Positions 1-10,021 are shown, counted from the first letter of the stretch. The stretch: 64,000 nucleotides of DNA from Solilutibacter pythonis (GCF_003697345.1 NZ_RFLY01000002.1:162881-226880); one strand, 5' to 3'. Notes: generated by a model not told the origin, from the letters alone. A program made the numbers and translations.

Positions 1-1
1 T

Positions 2-529
2 GTGCTGCATTTCGGCGAGATGGGCAGTCGCTGGGGCATCAACCGCACGGTCGGGCAGATCTATGCCTTGCTCTTTCTGTCGCCGCGCCCGCTCAATGCC
101 GACCAGATCGGCGAGGCGCTGGGTTTCTCACGTTCCAACGTCAGCATGGGGCTGAAGGAATTGCAGAGCTGGCGGCTGGTGCGACTGCAACACTTGCAAG
201 GGGACCGTCGCGAGTATTTTTCCGCGCCCGAGGATGTCTGGGCCATCTTCCAGACCCTGGCCGCGGAGCGCCGCAAACGCGAGATCGAGCCGACGCTCAG
301 CGTGCTGCGCGCCGCCTTGCTGGAATCCCCCGAGGCAGCCGACGACCGTCACGCCCAGACGCGCATGCGCGAGATGCACGAATTGATCGAACTCGCCACT
401 GGCTGGTTCGACGAATTGCAGCGCATGGATCGCGAGCGCCTGGTCGAGCTGATGCAGCTTGGGCGCAAGGTAGGCAAGTTGCTGGACGTGCGCGACCGTT
501 TCATTGGAGGAGGAAAGTCAGATGACTGA
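2..529 (+). CDS. GbsR/MarR-family transcriptional regulator (5' end cut by window)
   Basis: This is a winged helix-turn-helix repressor-type regulator of the GbsR branch of the MarR superfamily. The HTH lies near residues 30-55 of the visible part (ADQIGEALGFSRSNVSMG). A basic wing (QGDRREYF) follows, then a helical C-terminal half that is probably the dimerisation region. The visible reading frame opens at the first bases. The conserved LHFGEMGSRWG segment normally sits about 10-20 residues inside such proteins, so the true start is probably upstream of the window. The stop overlaps the cydA start by 8 bases, so it is co-translated with cydAB and is a likely local regulator of the oxidase. 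The effector molecule is unknown. Confidence 0.85.
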   Translation: MLHFGEMGSRWGINRTVGQIYALLFLSPRPLNADQIGEALGFSRSNVSMGLKELQSWRLVRLQHLQGDRREYFSAPEDVWAIFQTLAAERRKREIEPTLSVLRAALLESPEAADDRHAQTRMREMHELIELATGWFDELQRMDRERLVELMQLGRKVGKLLDVRDRFIGGGKSDD

Positions 530-1943
530 AGGACTCGATCCACTATTGCTGGCACGCATTCAGTTCGCCGCCAACATCAGTTTCCACATCCTGTTTCCGA
601 CCATCACCATTGCGCTGAGCTGGGTGCTGCTTTACTTCAAATGGCGTTGGAATCGCAGTGGCGACGCGCGTTGGATGGATGCCTATGGCTTCTGGGTCAA
701 GGTGTTCGCGTTGTCGTTCGCGATGGGTGTCGTCAGCGGCGTCACCATGAGTTTCCAGTTCGGCACCAACTGGCCGGGCTTCATGAACACCGTCGGTAAC
801 ATTGCCGGACCGCTGCTGGCCTACGAGGTGTTGACCGCGTTTTTTCTTGAAGCGGCCTTCCTCGGCATCATGCTGTTCGGATTCCGCCGGGTCGGCAACC
901 GCATGCACACGCTGGCGACGCTGCTGGTGGCCGGTGGCACCCTGTTGTCGGCATTCTGGATTCTGGTGCTGAACTCGTGGATGCATACTCCCACGGGTTT
1001 CGAGTTGCGCGAAGGCGTGGCGCACGTCACCGACTGGTGGGCGGTGGTGTTCAACCCATCCATGCCTTACCGCTTGGGGCATACGGTGCTGGCTTCGTTC
1101 CTGACCGTGGCCTTCCTGATTGCCGGCCTCTCGGCTTGGCGTTGGCTGCGCGGCGATCGTGGCGCCGACGTGACGGCGGCGATGCGTACCGGCGTATTCC
1201 TCGCGATGGCGCTGATCCCTTTGCAGATTTTCATCGGCGACTTGCATGGCCTTAATACGCTGGAGCACCAGCCAGCCAAGATCGCCGCCATCGAATCGGT
1301 CTGGGAAACCGAACGCGGGGCGCCGCTCGTTGCCTTCGGTTTGCCCGATGAAGCCGCGCGCCAGACCCGTTATGCGGTGGAAATCCCCAGGCTCGCTTCA
1401 CTCATTCTCACCCACGATTCCGATGGCCAATTGCGCGGGCTCTCCGAGTTTGCCGGCGAACATCCGCCGGTCGCGCCGGTGTTCTTCGCCTTCCGGCTGA
1501 TGGTCGGGATCGGCGTGCTGATGCTGCTGGTGGGGATATGGGGCGCATGGCGGCTGTGGCGGCGCGGCGAGCCCACCTCCTGGCTGGCGCGCGTTCTGGT
1601 GGCGATGACCTTTTCCGGTTGGGTCGCGGTGCTGGCCGGCTGGTATACCACTGAGGTCGGCCGTCAACCGTGGCTGGTGCAGGGGGTGTTGCGTACCGCC
1701 GATGCGGCTTCGACCGTGCCGGGCACGCAGATTGGCCTGACTCTGGCGGGCTACCTGGCCGTCTATGCGGTGTTGCTGGCCGCCTATCTCGGAGCGCTGC
1801 GCCATCTCGCCGCCAAGGCGGTGGCCGAGCGCGGAAAGCCGGAGGCCGAAGGGCCGCCAGTGATGGCTTTCGTCGCCGATGAGACGACGACGGTCGAAGA
1901 CGCCGGGACGATGACCCTGGGCAAGGAGAAACACGATGATTGA
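522..1943 (+). CDS. cydA: Cytochrome bd-type ubiquinol oxidase subunit I
   Basis: This is the haem-bearing subunit of the cytochrome bd quinol oxidase, an inner-membrane enzyme that reduces oxygen to water with quinol electrons. At 473 residues it has the short Q-loop typical of CIO/CioA-type enzymes rather than the longer E. coli CydA. His22 in NISFHILFP matches the N-terminal haem ligand, a conserved HTVLAS follows in the middle, and the GRQPW signature lies near residue 380. An in-frame TTG lies upstream at 504, but ATG 522 has a GGAGGAGG ribosome-binding site about 8 bases before it and gives the conserved N-terminus. It overlaps the preceding regulator by 8 bases and cydB by 8 bases. The cyanide-insensitive label is an inference from the short loop. 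Confidence 0.95.
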   Translation: MTEGLDPLLLARIQFAANISFHILFPTITIALSWVLLYFKWRWNRSGDARWMDAYGFWVKVFALSFAMGVVSGVTMSFQFGTNWPGFMNTVGNIAGPLLAYEVLTAFFLEAAFLGIMLFGFRRVGNRMHTLATLLVAGGTLLSAFWILVLNSWMHTPTGFELREGVAHVTDWWAVVFNPSMPYRLGHTVLASFLTVAFLIAGLSAWRWLRGDRGADVTAAMRTGVFLAMALIPLQIFIGDLHGLNTLEHQPAKIAAIESVWETERGAPLVAFGLPDEAARQTRYAVEIPRLASLILTHDSDGQLRGLSEFAGEHPPVAPVFFAFRLMVGIGVLMLLVGIWGAWRLWRRGEPTSWLARVLVAMTFSGWVAVLAGWYTTEVGRQPWLVQGVLRTADAASTVPGTQIGLTLAGYLAVYAVLLAAYLGALRHLAAKAVAERGKPEAEGPPVMAFVADETTTVEDAGTMTLGKEKHDD

Positions 1944-3018
1944 TCTGACCACCCCCGCCGGCTGGCTGCCGCTGGCCTTCCTGGCGGTGATGGGACTGGC
2001 GATGCTGCTTTATGTGCTGCTCGATGGCTTCGATCTCGGCGTCGGTATTCTGATGCGCGGCGCGGGCGATGCCGAGAAGGACCTGATGCTCGCCTCGATC
2101 GGCCCGTTCTGGGATGCCAACGAAACCTGGCTGGTGTTGGGCGTGGGGGTGCTGCTGGTGGCGTTTCCCGCCGCGCATGGGGAAATCCTCGGCGCCCTCT
2201 ATCTGCCGGTGGCGCTGATGCTGTTCGGCCTGATTCTGCGCGGAGTCGCTTTCGATCTGCGGGTCAAGGCCGATCTGCGCCACAAACCGTGGTGGAATCG
2301 CGCCTTCTTCATCGGCTCGTTGAGCGCCGCGCTTTCTCAAGGCTACATGCTGGGCCTGCTGGTGATGGGGTTCGATAGCGGTTTCTGGGCGCATGCGTTC
2401 GCCGCCTTGATCGGCTTGTGCGTTGCCGCCGGCTACGTCCTGCTGGGAGCCGGCTGGTTGATCGTCAAGGCCGAAGGCGCGCTGCAAGCGAAGGCGGTGA
2501 ACTGGGCACGCTGGGCGTGGTGGGGGACCGCGCTGGGTGTCCTGGCGGTTTCGGTGGCCACGCCGATGTTGTCGCCCTACGTCTTCGACAAATGGTTCAC
2601 GCTCGAGCGCCTGCCGCTGCTGGCGCTGGTGCCCATTGCCACCGCGATATTGTTTTTCGTGCTTTGGCGCAGTCTGAGTCGGTTGCCGCTGCGGCTGGCG
2701 GCTGGCAATGAATACGGTATCTGGGTGCCGTTCGCGGCCGCGGTCGGCATCTTCGTTCTGGCGTTTTATGGCTTGGCCTACAGCCTGTTCCCGTGGCTGG
2801 TGGTGGACCGGCTGAACATCTGGGATGCGGCGGCGGCGCCGGAATCGCTGATGGTGGTTTTCATCGGCACCTGCGTGGTGCTTCCGGTGATTCTGGCCTA
2901 CACGGTGTTCGCCTACCGGGTTTTCGGCGGCAAAGCCGAGGCGTTGGATTACGGCTGGATAGAGCCCGAGGCCGCGCCGGATCGCCCGGCTTGCGGGCGC
3001 GATGGAAAGTCCGCATAA
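1936..3018 (+). CDS. cydB: Cytochrome bd-type ubiquinol oxidase subunit II
   Basis: This is subunit II of the bd oxidase, a polytopic inner-membrane partner of CydA. It is 360 residues long with many hydrophobic helices, the N-terminal GFDLGVGIL segment and the conserved [10 protein letters not shown] region. The start ATG overlaps the cydA stop by 8 bases, with a purine-rich AAGGAGAA before it. No small CydX-like ORF with a MWYF-type start was seen directly downstream. The next genes are ribosomal, so the cyd operon probably ends here. Confidence 0.95.
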   Translation: MIDLTTPAGWLPLAFLAVMGLAMLLYVLLDGFDLGVGILMRGAGDAEKDLMLASIGPFWDANETWLVLGVGVLLVAFPAAHGEILGALYLPVALMLFGLILRGVAFDLRVKADLRHKPWWNRAFFIGSLSAALSQGYMLGLLVMGFDSGFWAHAFAALIGLCVAAGYVLLGAGWLIVKAEGALQAKAVNWARWAWWGTALGVLAVSVATPMLSPYVFDKWFTLERLPLLALVPIATAILFFVLWRSLSRLPLRLAAGNEYGIWVPFAAAVGIFVLAFYGLAYSLFPWLVVDRLNIWDAAAAPESLMVVFIGTCVVLPVILAYTVFAYRVFGGKAEALDYGWIEPEAAPDRPACGRDGKSA

Positions 3019-3027
3019 TGCCTGGCT

Positions 3028-3076
3028 CTCCGCCTCCGGGCGGGGAGCAGGACCCGCCTGTCGCCCTGGCGACAGG
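3028..3076 (+). promoter_or_regulatory. Two GC-rich hairpins in the rpmI leader
   Basis: Two inverted repeats lie between cydB and rpmI. One pairs CTCCGCC (3028-3034) with GGCGGGGAG (3039-3047), with one mismatch or bulge. The other is a perfect 8-bp stem, CCTGTCGC (3057-3064) with GCGACAGG (3069-3076) around CCTG. Neither is followed by a T-run, so they are not clear terminators. Ribosomal protein L20 autoregulates rpmI-rplT through its leader in E. coli and Bacillus, so an L20-responsive leader is possible. That role is inference. Confidence 0.4.
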
Positions 3077-3157
3077 CCCATCACCGATCAGGGCAGGGAA
3101 GGAAAGCGCGGTTGCCACCGCCGCCTCGGTCAGTCGACACATTCAAAGGGAATCACC

Positions 3158-3355
3158 ATGCCGAAGATCAAATCGCATCGTGCTGCCGGTAAGCGGTTCA
3201 AGAAAACCGCCAGCGGCAAGTTCAAGCGTGGCAGCGCCAACCGCAGCCACATCCTGACCAAGATGGCCACCAAGCGGAAGCGCAACCTGCGCCAGCCGGC
3301 TTATGTGCGCTCCGAAGACGCCGGCCGCATCGCGCGCCAGCTGCCCTACGCCTGA
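3158..3355 (+). CDS. rpmI: 50S ribosomal protein L35
   Basis: L35 is a small basic protein of the large ribosomal subunit. The product has 65 residues, the family's usual length, beginning [20 protein letters not shown] and rich in Lys and Arg. AAAGGGA lies about 8 bases before the ATG. rplT follows after 13 bases. Normally infC (IF3) directly precedes rpmI; here cydB does. Confidence 0.97.
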   Translation: MPKIKSHRAAGKRFKKTASGKFKRGSANRSHILTKMATKRKRNLRQPAYVRSEDAGRIARQLPYA

Positions 3356-3368
3356 GGAGGACTGAACC

Positions 3369-4851
<1,483 letters not shown>

Positions 4852-4908
4852 TTTGCGTTCCGCCCGCCCGCGGCGGCATCCATCTTCCATCACGATGATA
4901 TCTGTGCC

Positions 4909-7284
4909 ATGAAATTCTCCGAAAATTGGCTGCGTGAGCATGTCGCCACCGACATCGACACCGCCGCGCTGGAACGCCGCCTGACTATGATCGGGCTGGA
5001 AGTGGAAAGCATCGAGGCGCTCGGCGTCGCGCTGGACAAAGTGCTCGTGGCCGAGATCGTTTCCGCCGCCAAGCACCCGGAAGCCGATCGCCTCCAGGTC
5101 TGCGAGGTGGAGGCCGGCGCGCACGGCCGGTTGCAAATCGTCTGCGGCGCGCCCAATGCGCGGGCGGGCTTGAAGGTGCCGCTGGCAATGGTGGGCGCGA
5201 AGCTGGGCGAGATGGTCATCAAGACGGCCAAACTGCGTGGCGTGGAATCCAGCGGCATGCTGTGTTCGGCCAAGGAACTGGGCCTGGACAATGATGCCTC
5301 CGGGCTTCTGGAGCTGCCTGGCGATGCCCCGGCCGGCACGCCGCTGGCCGATTATCTCGGCCTGCCGGACAACGTGATCGAGCTGGGCCTGACGCCCAAC
5401 CGCGCCGATTGTTTCTGTATCCGCGGCATTGCCCGCGACCTGGTCGCGGCGACCGGCGGCGAACTTTCCGCGTTGGAGATCGAGACCGTCGCGCCGGTCA
5501 TCGATAGTGCGATGGTGGTGGAGTTGAATGCCGGCACCGATGCGTCGCGTTACGTCGGCCGCGTCATCGAAGGGGTGGATGCCGGCGCGCGTACGCCATT
5601 GTGGATGGCCGAGCGCCTGCGTCGCAGCGGCATTCGTCCGGTCAGTTTCCTGGTCGATGTCACTCAGTACGTGATGCTGGAACTGGGCCAGCCGATGCAC
5701 GCCTTCGACCGCGACCTGCTGCGCGGGCCGGTTGGTGTGCGCCGTGCGCGCAAGGGCGAAACGCTGAAGCTGCTGGATGGTCGCGACGTGGCGGTGGATG
5801 ACGAATTCCTGCTGATCACCGATGCCGACAAGCCGGTGGCGTTGGCCGGGGTGATGGGCGGCTTCGACAGCCGGGTGAGCGACGCCACCCGGAACGTCTT
5901 CCTGGAAGCCGCGCATTTCGCGCCCGAGGCGATCATCGGACGTTCGCGCAAGCTCGGCCTGCATACCGATGCCGCGCACCGCTTCGAGCGTGGCGTCGAT
6001 CCCGAACTGCCGCGCATCGCCATCGAACGCGCGACGAAGCTGATCCTCGACATCGCCGGTGGCCAGCCCGGTCCGGTCGTCGAGGCGGTCGACGCCGCCG
6101 GCCTGCCGAAGCCCGCCTCGATCGGGCTGCGCCGTGGCCGCATCGCCCGGGTGCTGGGCATCGACATCGCCGATGCCGACATCGAACGCATCCTGGGCGC
6201 GCTTGGCTTTGTTTTCGCTGGCGATGCCGAGGGTTGGCGGGTGACGCCGCCGACCCGCCGTTTCGACATCGCCATCGAAGAGGACTTGATCGAAGAGGTC
6301 GCTCGTATCCATGGCTACGACCGCATCCCGGTCAGGTTGCCGGGCGGCGCGGCGCGCGTGGTCGCGCCGGATGCCGGGCGGGTGCCGGAATGCGATCAGC
6401 GCCGTCAGTTGGCCGCGCGCGATTGGCAGGAGGCGATCAATTACGCCTTCGTCGATGCCGGTCTGCTCGCCAAATGGCAGGTCGAGGGCGGCGTGGCGCT
6501 GGCTAATCCCTTGAGCGCCGAATTGGGCGTGATGCGGCCGATGCTGCTGCCGGGCCTGACGGCCGCGCTGGGGCGCAATGTGGCGCGCCAGCAATCGCGG
6601 GTTCGCCTGTTCGAAATCGGTCGCGTCTTTGCCGCGCCCGCCGCGGCTGGTGAGGCGCCGGTGGAAATCGAACGCATCGCGGCCGTTGCCTGTGGTCATG
6701 CGGTAGCCGAGCAGTGGGGCTTGGCCTCGCGTCCGGTCGATTTCCACGATCTCAAGGGCGATCTGCAATCGCTGGCGGCCCTGTCCGGTGCCCGGCTGGC
6801 GTTCAGTCGTGGGACCGAAGCCTTCGGGCACCCGGGCCGCTCCGCCGACGTGTATCGCGACGGCCGGCGCATCGGCTGGATCGGCGAACTGCATCCCGGC
6901 CTCTGGGATGAGCTTGGCATCGGCCTGCCGGTGGTCGGTTTCGAACTGGATCTGGCCATGCTGGCGCGTCGCGGCGCACGTCGGGCCGAGGCTTCCTCGA
7001 AATTTCCCTCGGTTCGCCGGGACCTGTCCCTCCTGGTACCCGAGGCGGTCGAATGGCAGGCGCTGGCCGATACCGTCCGGCAGGCGGCGGGGGGGCTGCT
7101 GCGCGACTTGCGCCTGTTCGACCGCTATGTCGGCAAAGGGGTCGATTCAGGTTTCAAGAGTCTCACTATGGGCTTGATTTTGCAGGAGGAATCACGCACG
7201 CTGACCGAGCTTGAAGTGGACGAAGTGGTGGCCAGCGTGATCGAAGCGCTGGCGCGCGAACATGGTGCCAATATCAGGGGATGA
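4909..7284 (+). CDS. pheT: Phenylalanyl-tRNA synthetase beta subunit
   Basis: This is the beta chain of phenylalanyl-tRNA synthetase, which recognises tRNA and edits mischarged Tyr. It has 791 residues in the usual bacterial order: N-terminal MKFSENWLREHV, an EMAP/tRNA-binding OB fold (about 39-150), the B3/B4 editing domain (about 200-370), B5 (about 400-470), the catalytic-like core, and a C-terminal ferredoxin-fold anticodon-binding domain (about 700-791, starting FPSVRRDLSLLV). ihfA starts within 10 bases of the stop, as in most Gammaproteobacteria. Confidence 0.97.
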   Translation: MKFSENWLREHVATDIDTAALERRLTMIGLEVESIEALGVALDKVLVAEIVSAAKHPEADRLQVCEVEAGAHGRLQIVCGAPNARAGLKVPLAMVGAKLGEMVIKTAKLRGVESSGMLCSAKELGLDNDASGLLELPGDAPAGTPLADYLGLPDNVIELGLTPNRADCFCIRGIARDLVAATGGELSALEIETVAPVIDSAMVVELNAGTDASRYVGRVIEGVDAGARTPLWMAERLRRSGIRPVSFLVDVTQYVMLELGQPMHAFDRDLLRGPVGVRRARKGETLKLLDGRDVAVDDEFLLITDADKPVALAGVMGGFDSRVSDATRNVFLEAAHFAPEAIIGRSRKLGLHTDAAHRFERGVDPELPRIAIERATKLILDIAGGQPGPVVEAVDAAGLPKPASIGLRRGRIARVLGIDIADADIERILGALGFVFAGDAEGWRVTPPTRRFDIAIEEDLIEEVARIHGYDRIPVRLPGGAARVVAPDAGRVPECDQRRQLAARDWQEAINYAFVDAGLLAKWQVEGGVALANPLSAELGVMRPMLLPGLTAALGRNVARQQSRVRLFEIGRVFAAPAAAGEAPVEIERIAAVACGHAVAEQWGLASRPVDFHDLKGDLQSLAALSGARLAFSRGTEAFGHPGRSADVYRDGRRIGWIGELHPGLWDELGIGLPVVGFELDLAMLARRGARRAEASSKFPSVRRDLSLLVPEAVEWQALADTVRQAAGGLLRDLRLFDRYVGKGVDSGFKSLTMGLILQEESRTLTELEVDEVVASVIEALAREHGANIRG

Positions 7285-7290
7285 GTGGCG

Positions 7291-7587
7291 ATGGCGTTGA
7301 CCAAGGCGGAAATGGCCGAGCGTCTTTTCGATGAAGTCGGCCTCAACAAGCGCGAGGCGAAAGAGTTCGTGGATGCGTTTTTCGACACCTTGAGGCAAGG
7401 GCTGGAAGGCGGACGGCAGGTGAAGCTGTCCGGCTTCGGCAACTTCGACCTGCGCCGGAAGAACCCGCGTCCCGGCCGCAATCCCAAGACTGGCGAGGAA
7501 ATCCCGATCACCGCGCGCACGGTGGTGACTTTCCGCCCCGGGCAGAAGCTCAAGGAGCGAGTGGAGGCTTATGCTGGACCCAGGTAG
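7291..7587 (+). CDS. ihfA: Integration host factor subunit alpha
   Basis: IHF-alpha pairs with IHF-beta to form a sequence-specific DNA-bending protein of the nucleoid. The product has 98 residues, begins [13 protein letters not shown], and carries the HU/IHF signature with [18 protein letters not shown] in the DNA-binding arm. A GTG six bases upstream is also in frame, but ATG 7291 matches the family start. It follows pheT closely and overlaps the MerR-like gene by 17 bases. Confidence 0.97.
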   Translation: MALTKAEMAERLFDEVGLNKREAKEFVDAFFDTLRQGLEGGRQVKLSGFGNFDLRRKNPRPGRNPKTGEEIPITARTVVTFRPGQKLKERVEAYAGPR

Positions 7588-7927
7588 CAACAAGGAGCTG
7601 CCGCCGATCCCGGCCAAGCGCTATTTCACGATTGGCGAAGTCAGCGAGCTGTGCGATGTCAAGCCGCATGTGCTGCGCTACTGGGAGACCGAATTTCCCA
7701 GCCTGAGCCCAGTGAAGCGGCGTGGCAACCGCCGCTACTATCAGCGTCACGACGTGCTGATGGTGCGGCAGATCCGTGGCTTGCTCTACGAACAGGGCTA
7801 CACCATCGGCGGCGCCCGCCTGCAACTGGAGGGCGAAAGCGGCAAGCAGGAGTCCGCGCTGTCCAGCCAGATCATCAAGCAGGTGCGGTTGGAGCTGGAA
7901 GAGGTCCTGCACTTGTTGAAGCGCTAA
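7571..7927 (+). CDS. MerR-family transcriptional regulator
   Basis: This is a small MerR-type DNA-binding protein of 118 residues. The N-terminal winged helix covers about residues 17-85, with [22 protein letters not shown] and [12 protein letters not shown] short helical tail follows and no obvious cysteine metal-binding site is present. This gene is the conserved downstream partner of ihfA in many Proteobacteria. Its target and ligand are not known to me. Its start lies inside ihfA, so the two are translationally linked. Confidence 0.92.
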   Translation: MLDPGSNKELPPIPAKRYFTIGEVSELCDVKPHVLRYWETEFPSLSPVKRRGNRRYYQRHDVLMVRQIRGLLYEQGYTIGGARLQLEGESGKQESALSSQIIKQVRLELEEVLHLLKR

Positions 7928-7943
7928 GCGGCTGCACATCGTC

Positions 7944-7949
7944 TATAAT
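7944..7949 (+). promoter_or_regulatory. -10 box of tRNA-Pro promoter
   Basis: A consensus TATAAT lies 11 bases before the first base of the tRNA. No good -35 element stands 16-18 bases upstream, where GCGCTA is found. The start of transcription is expected near 7956. Confidence 0.7.
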
Positions 7950-7960
7950 GGCCGGCCTCT

Positions 7961-8037
7961 CGGGGTATAGCGCAGCCTGGTAGCGCACTTGTCTGGGGGA
8001 CAAGTGGTCGTCGGTTCGAATCCGGCTACCCCGACCA
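7961..8037 (+). tRNA. tRNA-Pro(GGG)
   Basis: This is a 77-nt cloverleaf with a genome-encoded CCA at 8035-8037. The acceptor stem pairs CGGGGTA with TACCCCG. The anticodon arm CTTGT-CTGGGGG-ACAAG gives anticodon GGG. The T arm contains GGTTCGAATCC. It sits directly after the ihfA-merR unit, and its 3' end borders a low-GC accessory region, so it may have served as an attachment site. Confidence 0.97.
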
Positions 8038-8046
8038 AAAAAGTCA

Positions 8047-8083
8047 ACGGCAACATGGACTTAGCTCTGTGTTGCCGTTTGTC
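8047..8083 (+). terminator. Probable terminator of tRNA-Pro
   Basis: A 9-bp stem, ACGGCAACA (8047-8055) and TGTTGCCGT (8070-8078), is followed by a short TTGTCTT tract. It begins 10 bases after the tRNA. Confidence 0.6.
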
Positions 8084-8086
8084 TTC

Positions 8087-8114
8087 ATAGGGTGTCACCC
8101 TATTGCCACCCTAT
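8087..8114. repeat. Three copies of an 8-bp motif next to the tRNA (possible integrase arm sites)
   Basis: ATAGGGTG (8087-8094) is followed by its reverse complement CACCCTAT at 8096-8103 and again at 8107-8114. Short repeated arm-type sites just past a tRNA 3' end are typical of integrase-bound attachment regions. No integrase gene is visible, so this may be a remnant. The role is inference. Confidence 0.4.
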
Positions 8115-8150
8115 GCGGCTCGGCTTCCCGGAACGTTTCGGGAAATCCAG

Positions 8151-8180
8151 AAAACCCCGGAAATTCCGGGGTTTTTTGTT
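8151..8180. terminator. Intrinsic terminator
   Basis: AAAACCCCGG (8151-8160) pairs with CCGGGGTTTT (8166-8175) around AAATT, followed by TTGTTGT. The symmetric A and T tracts suit a bidirectional terminator. No gene clearly ends at it. Confidence 0.65.
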
Positions 8181-8756
8181 GTCCGGCTGTCTGTGGCGTC
8201 CCGGGAGGGTTGATTGAATCCGGGGGCAACTGGCAGGGGCGGGGGCAGCCCAATAGGCCCGTGGAGGGTTGCTACCCTCACGGAGTCGCTTCCAGCGGTC
8301 AATCGGCAACGGTTGCCCTTGACGAAGTCGCGCAGATGCCGGATAAGGCGGCAGGATGCGTATGGGAGAGCCGCTCTCGCGTCCCGGGTTGGGGGGCTGG
8401 CGTTTTGATGGCGAGCTCTCGCAGTAGCCTACGGAGAGTCGCCCTCGCGCTTGCGTTGGTTGGCTGGCGTTTTACCCTGAAGCAAATCCTTGTCGTTTGA
8501 CATTCCCGCCAGGGCTTTCGCGGTGGCTGCTCGAACCGGCTGCTCTCTTCCTCTCACTTGTATAGACATCGGGTGTTGTCACTGTCCCGTTCACCGTATC
8601 TATGTATGGAGTGCTTAGGGGGCAAAGCCTCGTTGCCGGCCAATTCGGCAGCGACTGATTTGTTTGGTGGTGAAGTGATATTTCTTCATGTCCGTCCTCA
8701 TCGTTGACGGGCTTTTATAAAGGCGGAGATACGGCGCGCATGGGCAGGGCATGGAG
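8181..8756. other. Non-coding stretch behind tRNA-Pro
   Basis: No convincing gene was found. A 143-codon open frame crosses 8069-8500, but it has no family resemblance and unnatural composition. The part from about 8530 to 8740 is visibly richer in A and T than the flanking core genome. The one internal structure noted is an imperfect direct repeat (8366-8473). Confidence 0.5.
8366..8473. repeat. Imperfect direct repeat, period 68 bp
   Basis: Two related segments of about 40 bp start with GAGAGCCGCTCTCGCG (8366) and GAGAGTCGCCCTCGCG (8434). Both end with GGCTGGCGTTTT. They are separated by GATGGCGAGCTCTCGCAGTAGC-type sequence. No function is assigned. Confidence 0.55.
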
Positions 8757-8780
8757 AAAAGCCCGCTTCGGCGGGCTTTT
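8757..8780. terminator. Bidirectional intrinsic terminator
   Basis: AAAAGCCCGC (8757-8766), loop TTCG, GCGGGCTTTT (8771-8780). Read on the minus strand it lies 4 bases past the stop of the glycine-zipper lipoprotein gene and ends in a T tract, so it terminates that operon. Confidence 0.85.
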
Positions 8781-8783
8781 GTG

Positions 8784-9239
8784 TCAGTTTCTTGGGTCTG
8801 CGATCAAGCGTGCTGGCGAGCCGTACAGTAGCAATACTTTCGCGCCCACTTGAAGTGCCGGCTCGGGGCCTTGCACGACACTCATTAGGTTGCCGTTTTC
8901 TGTCTGTACGACGTATTCAATACCGGTTGTAGCGCTGGCACCACGTTCGGCGGCCGCCCCAACGATTCCGCCGACTACCGCGCCGCCGATGGCGCCGATC
9001 ACGTTGGCGGAATCACTGCCTCCAACGTTCGAGCCCACGACCGCGCCAGCGGCAGCGCCGCTGGCGGTTCCAACGCCGCGTGATCCGTCAATGCGTACTG
9101 GGCGTGCGCTGATTATTGTCGCACCGACAGATCGATTGACTTGTCCAACGCTACCAATCGAGTAGCTATCCGGGCGGACGTTCGGCGTGCAGGCCGGGAG
9201 GGCAAGCGCGCATAAAAGCGATAGCGTGAGTCCACGCAT
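8784..9239 (-). CDS. Glycine-zipper (SlyB/PcpY-like) lipoprotein
   Basis: This is a predicted outer-membrane lipoprotein of 151 residues. The N-terminal signal ends with the lipobox LPAC (Cys at about 17). A central glycine-zipper two-helix region follows over about 60-105 (GAAAGAVVGSNVGG and GAIGGAVVGGIVGA), then a short beta-rich tail ending LLLYGSPARLI. The layout matches the SlyB/17-kDa surface antigen group. It directly follows the neighbouring lipoprotein gene with no gap. Sample rows here count 48-60 % GC, below the core genome, which suggests horizontal origin. Confidence 0.85.
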   Translation of the reverse strand: MRGLTLSLLCALALPACTPNVRPDSYSIGSVGQVNRSVGATIISARPVRIDGSRGVGTASGAAAGAVVGSNVGGSDSANVIGAIGGAVVGGIVGAAAERGASATTGIEYVVQTENGNLMSVVQGPEPALQVGAKVLLLYGSPARLIADPRN

Positions 9240-9812
9240 CTACTCGGCCTTGTTCAGGTCGGCGGGGAACATCGGGCGTGATACGTCAACGGTCTCAAGC
9301 GCCTGGAGGAACTTGGCGATGTTGTTCTGCGCCGACCGATTGATGGATTCGCGGGCGCGAATGACGCCAACGAAAGCATAGTCGAACGGTACGGTGCCTT
9401 CCGCCTCGATATCTTGCGTATAAATGATGCCGCCAGTCGCGCGGTCGATCAGTTCGTAGCGGGCGATGGTCTTGGTGGTCATGGATGCGCCGAAGTTAGG
9501 TATGTCAAGCGCGAGTATCTTCACCGACAGGCTTAGCTTGCGAGGTGCGTCATCCTTGAAGATTGCCATGCGGTTGATGGCTTCAGTGAGTGCGGTCTGC
9601 CACATTTGCGGCACTTCATGTTGAGCGGGTGCCGGGATCTTGCCCTTCGCTTCGTCTGGCCGCGCAAGCGTTACGGTGAGCGAGCGCATTTCGGCATCAA
9701 TCTTTTGCTGGCTTATGCCGACATCCGGAACAGAAAAGTTGAGTGGTGGATTACTGGCACACCCCGTCAGGACGCCTGCCGCGATAACGAGTGCGAAGAT
9801 CTTTGCTTTCAT
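9240..9812 (-). CDS. Lipoprotein of unknown function
   Basis: A 190-residue protein whose N-terminal signal ends in the lipobox LTGC (Cys at about 18), so it is probably anchored in the periplasm or outer membrane. The rest is mixed alpha/beta with a repeated pattern of surface strands (LSVKILALDIP, TIARYELIDR). I do not recognise the family with confidence. GGGGAA precedes the ATG. Its start overlaps the stop of a small upstream ORF by 4 bases (ATGA), and its stop abuts the glycine-zipper lipoprotein gene, so the three form an operon. Confidence 0.8.
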   Translation of the reverse strand: MKAKIFALVIAAGVLTGCASNPPLNFSVPDVGISQQKIDAEMRSLTVTLARPDEAKGKIPAPAQHEVPQMWQTALTEAINRMAIFKDDAPRKLSLSVKILALDIPNFGASMTTKTIARYELIDRATGGIIYTQDIEAEGTVPFDYAFVGVIRARESINRSAQNNIAKFLQALETVDVSRPMFPADLNKAE

Positions 9813-10021
9813 GGGTTCCCCATCTGGTTGTTGTCAGCCCTTCCGCCTGGCCGCTGTATCCGTTGCCAGGTTGATGGATTCGTACTTTGATCGATCCAAG
9901 GTCTTGCCACCGATCTGCCAATCGCATGGTGTGCCTTGTATTCCCCGAACTGCTTGTTGCCGTTGACAACATACACTCCGTTAGCGCGTATTGCCAGTTC
10001 CTTCGAGTTGTGCTGAGCCAT
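9809..10021 (-). CDS. Small hypothetical protein, first gene of the lipoprotein operon
   Basis: A 70-codon ORF beginning MAQHNSKELAIRANGVYVV. It has no signal peptide or membrane segment and no family I recognise. The main support is position: its TGA overlaps the ATG of the lipoprotein downstream in a 4-base ATGA junction, the usual sign of translational coupling. The C-terminal third is low in hydrophobic residues. It could be a truncated remnant. Confidence 0.4.
   Translation of the reverse strand: MAQHNSKELAIRANGVYVVNGNKQFGEYKAHHAIGRSVARPWIDQSTNPSTWQRIQRPGGRADNNQMGNP

Noticed and set aside
8087..8473. Short repeats near the tRNA as a CRISPR array
   Set aside because: The units are 8 bp or imperfect 40 bp, with no regular spacers of 30-40 bp and no cas genes.
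8069..8500. 143-codon open frame behind tRNA-Pro
   Set aside because: It contains terminator hairpins and the direct repeat, with no recognisable domain and unnatural composition.
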